From assembly GCA_012841425.1 (NCBI GenBank), contig DUUR01000020.1:1-10324 (forward strand): 10,324 nt of DNA, written 5' to 3'. The notes under the pieces were generated by a model that did not search any database, had not been told where the DNA came from, and worked only from the letters and a program-made list of their open reading frames with translations. This document shows, piece by piece, positions 6,928 to 10,324 of the stretch (position 1 is its first letter; each line of letters starts with the position of its first letter). The position numbers and the translations under genes are program-made. This stretch comes from Bacteroidales bacterium. Its GTDB lineage: Bacteria; Bacteroidota; Bacteroidia; Bacteroidales; Dysgonomonadaceae.

Positions 6928-7551
6928 TCAGTTTATCGGTATGTAAACCAACTTTTTAGTTTCGAAAAAAGGCTCTTTAAAATAACTTGTCAAAGGAACC
7001 TGATCTACAATTTTCTTAAATGGCTCGGTCTCAGCAGTAAGATCCCCACCCTTTAAACAGATTATTCCATTAGGGATAGAATTTGTTTGATCTTTCGAAA
7101 TATTCTTTCTCGATAACTTCACAAGATCGGGTAATGGCATAACAGCACGACTAACTACAAAATGAAAAATACGTTTCTCGTTTTCAACCCTCGAGTGAAC
7201 AACTTCAACATTTGTAAGTCCAATTTCCTTAGCAATATTATCTGCAACCCTTATCTTTTTTCCAATACTATCCAAAAGCAGAAACTCCACTTCAGGAAAC
7301 AATATAGCCAAAGGTATACCCGGAAATCCTCCGCCCGTTCCAACATCCATCACCTTGCTTCCTGCAGAGAAACTAACATATTTTGCAATTGCAATAGAAT
7401 GTAAAACATGGTGCAAATATAAATTATCAATATCTTTTCTGGATATAACATTAATTTTATCATTCCAATCGATATAAAGATCTTGCAGTTTTTCTAATTG
7501 CTTTATCTGTAATTCTGTGAGGTTCGGGAAATATGTTTCTATTATTTTCAC
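6928..7551 (-). CDS. rsmG: 16S rRNA (guanine-527-N7)-methyltransferase
   Basis: A complete 207-residue RsmG (GidB). It transfers a methyl group from S-adenosylmethionine to N7 of G527 in the 530 loop of 16S rRNA; loss of this enzyme gives low-level streptomycin resistance in several bacteria. The N-terminus (YFPNLTELQ, then DWNDKINVISRKDIDNLYLHH, 29-48) is characteristic. The SAM-binding motif VMDVGTGGGFPGIP is at 67-80, followed by LLLDSIGKK (91-99), the conserved SRA at 134-136 and CLKGG at 165-169. The start is GTG (7551-7549). It shares its first base with the last base of the preceding gene's TAG stop, as TAGTG. An internal start would lose conserved sequence. It is not next to mnmG, its frequent partner in other phyla, but sits between a lipoprotein gene and the YcbL-like hydrolase. 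Confidence 0.95.
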   Translation of the reverse strand: MKIIETYFPNLTELQIKQLEKLQDLYIDWNDKINVISRKDIDNLYLHHVLHSIAIAKYVSFSAGSKVMDVGTGGGFPGIPLAILFPEVEFLLLDSIGKKIRVADNIAKEIGLTNVEVVHSRVENEKRIFHFVVSRAVMPLPDLVKLSRKNISKDQTNSIPNGIICLKGGDLTAETEPFKKIVDQVPLTSYFKEPFFETKKLVYIPIN

Positions 7552-8456
7552 TATAAGTTGGCAAGTTTACTAATAATTGTACCCTCTCTAAGAAGGGGGC
7601 GAATAACATTGTAAGGGAGAAATACCTCTGGAGCATCTAGCTGATATGCCGAGTATTCACCTTTATTAAATGTATAAGTTATTCCTTTATCATTAATCAA
7701 AAAGTTTTTGTTGGGAACAATCTCCCTGACACCAAAATAACCAATATCTTCAAGATCTTCTAATGTTTCTACATCGTTCTGTTCAATAAGAGCCGTAATT
7801 ATCATATTTTGCATTGCATAATCATAACCAGCAATAAATATATCCCCTTCAAGTATCTGGACTCCTGTATTTAGGTTCAAAACATAATTACTGTATGACA
7901 CATAAAACGAGTTTGGCTCGCCCTTGCTGTTCGACTGCTTTACCTGAAACGAAATTATATCATATTGGTTAAATGTAATTGAATCAGACAAACTCTCAAA
8001 ATAAGAGTAAAACATATCATTCATAATATGCTCACTATCATGCAAGTCGATACCTGGTATAAGAGTGTTCAGATCATTCATATCAGTAACCGTACCCCTG
8101 TATGTATCAGCATCCTTAGAGTAATTATAGAAGTAGCTACTTATGTATGCATCAATAGCCTGCTTAGGTTCCATTTCTGCAAACGGACTACCAAACATAC
8201 TTTTAACAAAAAACTGTTGAATATTTTTAAGATCAGTCTCTTTCTTATTTTTGGGATATACAAACTCAATCCTTATATCACAATATGGATTTTTTGAATC
8301 ACCTTCAATATGATGACGTTTTGTAGTTCTAATTGTATCAAATTCAATATCATTATCAACCCTGAACTTGCTAGTCCCATTATTATTACACGATATAATT
8401 ACAATTAATATCAGTAATATCAGTATAAAATTCAATCTTCCTATCAGCTTCTCCAT
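7551..8456 (-). CDS. RsiV-like DUF4163/DUF3298 lipoprotein
   Basis: A 301-residue predicted lipoprotein. A very hydrophobic signal (about 8-21) ends in IISC with the acylated Cys at residue 23, followed by an Asn-rich stretch. A first domain (about 50-170) begins CDIRIEFVYP, which fits the DUF4163/PdaC N-terminal type. The C-terminal 44 residues (GITYTFNKGEYSAYQLDAPEV and LPYNVIRPLL) fit DUF3298. This pair of domains makes up the extracellular part of the Bacillus anti-sigma factor RsiV, which binds lysozyme. Here there is no cytoplasmic anti-sigma segment and no deacetylase domain, so it is an envelope lipoprotein of unknown role, perhaps binding peptidoglycan or a glycan-active enzyme. The ATG is at 8456. 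The stop codon overlaps the rsmG start by one base, so translation is probably coupled. Confidence 0.8.
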   Translation of the reverse strand: MEKLIGRLNFILILLILIVIISCNNNGTSKFRVDNDIEFDTIRTTKRHHIEGDSKNPYCDIRIEFVYPKNKKETDLKNIQQFFVKSMFGSPFAEMEPKQAIDAYISSYFYNYSKDADTYRGTVTDMNDLNTLIPGIDLHDSEHIMNDMFYSYFESLSDSITFNQYDIISFQVKQSNSKGEPNSFYVSYSNYVLNLNTGVQILEGDIFIAGYDYAMQNMIITALIEQNDVETLEDLEDIGYFGVREIVPNKNFLINDKGITYTFNKGEYSAYQLDAPEVFLPYNVIRPLLREGTIISKLANL

Positions 8457-8481
8457 AGAGAAATATATTAATATAGAAGTA

Positions 8482-8489
8482 CAAATTTA
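8482..8489 (-). promoter_or_regulatory. Putative -7 box for the lipoprotein-rsmG-hydrolase-gcvP unit
   Basis: The minus strand reads TAAATTTG, an exact TAnnTTTG match, 25 bases upstream of the lipoprotein ATG at 8456. It lies in the 94-base gap after cydB. This would start a short leader and separate the downstream unit from cydAB. No -33 TTTG is found at 17-23 bases, and I see no strong terminator after cydB, so read-through from cydAB remains possible. Confidence 0.4.
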
Positions 8490-8550
8490 CACTTTTAAAT
8501 CGGTATAAAAGGAATAATAATTAAAGATTTCACCAATATACTATCCCAAC

Positions 8551-9708
8551 TCAATAAACATGCCCATCTTTCTTCACATCATCAATGCCAAGTTTTTTCT
8601 TCTCCAATAAGCCCCAAGCATAAATAATATATCCTACTACTACAGGAACTAATAGAGATACAATAGCCATAACAGAGAGAGTAAAAAAGCTAGAAGACGA
8701 GTTAAATATAGTAAGCGAGCTCTGTAAGTCATATGATGATGGATAATATGCAGTATTATTTAATCCAGCGTTAATCAACAACATCATAACTGTAACTACG
8801 GTGCCTGCACCTGCAAACCATATCCCTTTTTTATATTTAAAATCGATTGCAGACTTAATTATTCCATATAATACAGCCACAACACCTAGAAGGAAAAGAA
8901 TACCAACTAAAGGCATTTTAATAAAATTATTTAGATACTTCATTTTCTCTAAAAATATATCACCTGTAACAGGATCAACTGCGTATCCTTCTGCAAATAG
9001 CGTCCAGATAAGGAATATCAAAAAGAAAACAACAAAAGGAATACCGTTATATAATACAAACCTATGCGACCTATTTTCCAGAGCATCATGATTGAGTCTA
9101 TTAATAAAGAAAAGGCTTGCTAAAGTTCTAGCAAGGAAAAAGACAGCCAATCCAAGTGATAAGTTTCTAAAGTCGGCTAACAGCTCAAGACCCAAAAGAG
9201 GACTCTGCCATTGACTAATAACATTTCCTCCACCACCACCTAAAATTGCAATATTGCCCTTACCCACCGTAAATTCCGATCCCGTGAAGAAGCTAGAAAC
9301 AACAACACCCAGCAAAATTGTTCCAATTAAGCCATTAAGAAATAAAAACACCCTATAAGTGCGGGCTCCAAAGATGTTACCTGGCTTCGATTGAAACTCA
9401 TAAGATACAGCCTGCATTACAAAGCTAAAAAGCATAATCATCCATGCCCAATAAGCACCTCCAAAGCTGGTAGAATAGAACAACGGAAATGCTGCAAAGA
9501 ATGCTCCTCCAAAAACAACTAATGTTGTAAAAGTATACTCCCACTTACGACCTAAAGTATTCACCAAAAGCTTTTTCTCATCTTCCTCACGCGAAAGAGA
9601 ACCAAGCATCGATTGGCCACCCTGCACAAACATCAAGAATACTAACAATCCACCCAAAAGCGACATTATCACCCACCAATATTGTTGTAGAAATTCGTAT
9701 GTAATCAT
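8551..9708 (-). CDS. cydB: Cytochrome bd quinol oxidase subunit II
   Basis: A complete 385-residue polytopic membrane protein with about eight or nine hydrophobic segments, a normal length for CydB. It has the Bacteroidota pattern FVQGGQ (27-32), LGRKWEYTFTTLV (52-64) and FFAAFPLFYSTSFGGAYW (70-87), and it ends in a charged cytoplasmic tail (EKKKLGIDDVKKDGHVY). CydB pairs with CydA to form the high-affinity terminal oxidase that reduces O2 to water with quinol electrons. In Bacteroides this oxidase supports growth at nanomolar oxygen. The ATG at 9708 comes 4 bases after the cydA stop codon, so the two are co-transcribed. No small CydX-like reading frame is visible in the 94 bases downstream. 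Confidence 0.95.
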   Translation of the reverse strand: MITYEFLQQYWWVIMSLLGGLLVFLMFVQGGQSMLGSLSREEDEKKLLVNTLGRKWEYTFTTLVVFGGAFFAAFPLFYSTSFGGAYWAWMIMLFSFVMQAVSYEFQSKPGNIFGARTYRVFLFLNGLIGTILLGVVVSSFFTGSEFTVGKGNIAILGGGGGNVISQWQSPLLGLELLADFRNLSLGLAVFFLARTLASLFFINRLNHDALENRSHRFVLYNGIPFVVFFLIFLIWTLFAEGYAVDPVTGDIFLEKMKYLNNFIKMPLVGILFLLGVVAVLYGIIKSAIDFKYKKGIWFAGAGTVVTVMMLLINAGLNNTAYYPSSYDLQSSLTIFNSSSSFFTLSVMAIVSLLVPVVVGYIIYAWGLLEKKKLGIDDVKKDGHVY

Positions 9709-9712
9709 TCCA

Positions 9713-10324
9713 TTAATAATTATTCAGTTCAACATCAAAATCTAAAGGCTCAGGTCCTTTTTTTATTTGCTTAACCATTATTGTAATCATTGCTGTAAGT
9801 AATGCCGTAAAGATTATAGCAAAAATAACAAACGTTGTAATAATGTGTCCTACCGACACCCCTGAGACAGCCACATTTACTGGTAGAATATCCTGAATAG
9901 TCCACGGTTGTCTTCCCATTTCAGAAACAATCCATCCACACAGACCCGAAATATATGTAAGAGGGATACTCCAAAGTGCAATGTACAGCAGCCATTTAGT
10001 TTTATGTAAACTCTTTTTATATAAGAAGTAAATAATAACAAGAAAGAACAAAATAAAATACATTCCAATCATAACCATAATATGGAAAGTATAAAATGTA
10101 AGTGGTACATGCGGTATTATATCTTCGGCCACCTCCAGATGCCCATATCCAAAGTGGGCATAATTATCTCTTAAAATATTTTCATAATTAGCAGCGTCAG
10201 CAGAAAGAGCTGTAGCTTTTGCATTATCACCCGCCAAAACAGCCTCTTTCTCTTGTTGCTTAGTCTCTTGATAGTTGGCAAGAGCCCTGATAGCAATTTC
10301 CCCACGTTCTTTTTTCTCTTCAAA
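9713..10324 (-). CDS. cydA: Cytochrome bd quinol oxidase subunit I, C-terminal part
   Basis: The last 203 codons of cydA; the frame stays open to the right edge of the window, so the start lies outside. The TTG at 10237 is an internal codon, because the frame continues upstream through ERGEIAIRALANYQET, part of the region before the C-terminal helices. VPLTFYTFHIMVMIGMYF holds the Met (10078-10076) that matches heme b558 ligand Met393 of E. coli CydA. The quinol-side hallmark EMGRQPW follows near 9902-9922. Three or four transmembrane helices are visible, and the tail ends KKGPEPLDFDVELNNY. His186, His19 and the Q loop proper are not covered by this fragment. The stop codon is 4 bases from the cydB start. 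Confidence 0.95.
   Translation of the reverse strand, partial: FEEKKERGEIAIRALANYQETKQQEKEAVLAGDNAKATALSADAANYENILRDNYAHFGYGHLEVAEDIIPHVPLTFYTFHIMVMIGMYFILFFLVIIYFLYKKSLHKTKWLLYIALWSIPLTYISGLCGWIVSEMGRQPWTIQDILPVNVAVSGVSVGHIITTFVIFAIIFTALLTAMITIMVKQIKKGPEPLDFDVELNNY

Noticed and set aside
9713..10237. A separate 174-residue protein starting at 10237
   Set aside because: The codon at 10237-10235 is TTG and the frame stays open to the window edge with CydA-like sequence, so this is the C-terminal part of cydA, not its own gene.

Overview
The window reads as ordinary chromosomal DNA from a member of the Bacteroidota, probably Bacteroidales or Marinilabiliales. It is AT-rich and most start codons lack a Shine-Dalgarno sequence. 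Several upstream regions carry a TAnnTTTG-type -7 box. The CydAB, RsmG and GcvP sequences are of the Bacteroidales type, and four predicted lipoproteins sit among the housekeeping genes. I see no tRNA, rRNA, CRISPR array, insertion sequence, phage gene or sign of recent transfer. No stretch longer than about 180 bases lacks a gene.

Left part (1-1814), all minus strand. It starts with the first 49 codons of an exported protein cut by the window edge. A complete PhnP-type metallo-beta-lactamase-fold phosphodiesterase (329-1090) follows, then a SPOR-domain lipoprotein (1189-1701). A clear intrinsic terminator (1106-1140) lies after the SPOR gene but only 15 bases before the PhnP-like start codon.

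Middle part (1815-3367). Two lipoprotein genes diverge from a 137-base intergenic region. The minus-strand gene encodes a DUF4382-type lipoprotein. The plus-strand gene encodes a lipoprotein whose globular part resembles the pro-region of alpha-lytic-type proteases, with no protease attached. It is the only plus-strand gene, and its stop codon directly abuts the stop codon of gcvP.

Right part (3368-10324), all minus strand. In transcription order: the C-terminal part of cydA, then cydB (cytochrome bd quinol oxidase); a 94-base gap with a plausible promoter; an RsiV-like DUF4163/DUF3298 lipoprotein; rsmG (16S rRNA m7G methyltransferase); a YcbL/glyoxalase-II-like hydrolase; and gcvP (glycine decarboxylase P-protein). 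The last four are tightly spaced and probably form one transcription unit. The first two of them overlap by one base at a TAGTG junction, which makes GTG the rsmG start.

Nothing here amounts to a new multi-gene system. The items most worth a second look are the protease-prodomain-like lipoprotein, the terminator pressed against the PhnP-like start codon, and a palindrome in front of the plus-strand lipoprotein gene.
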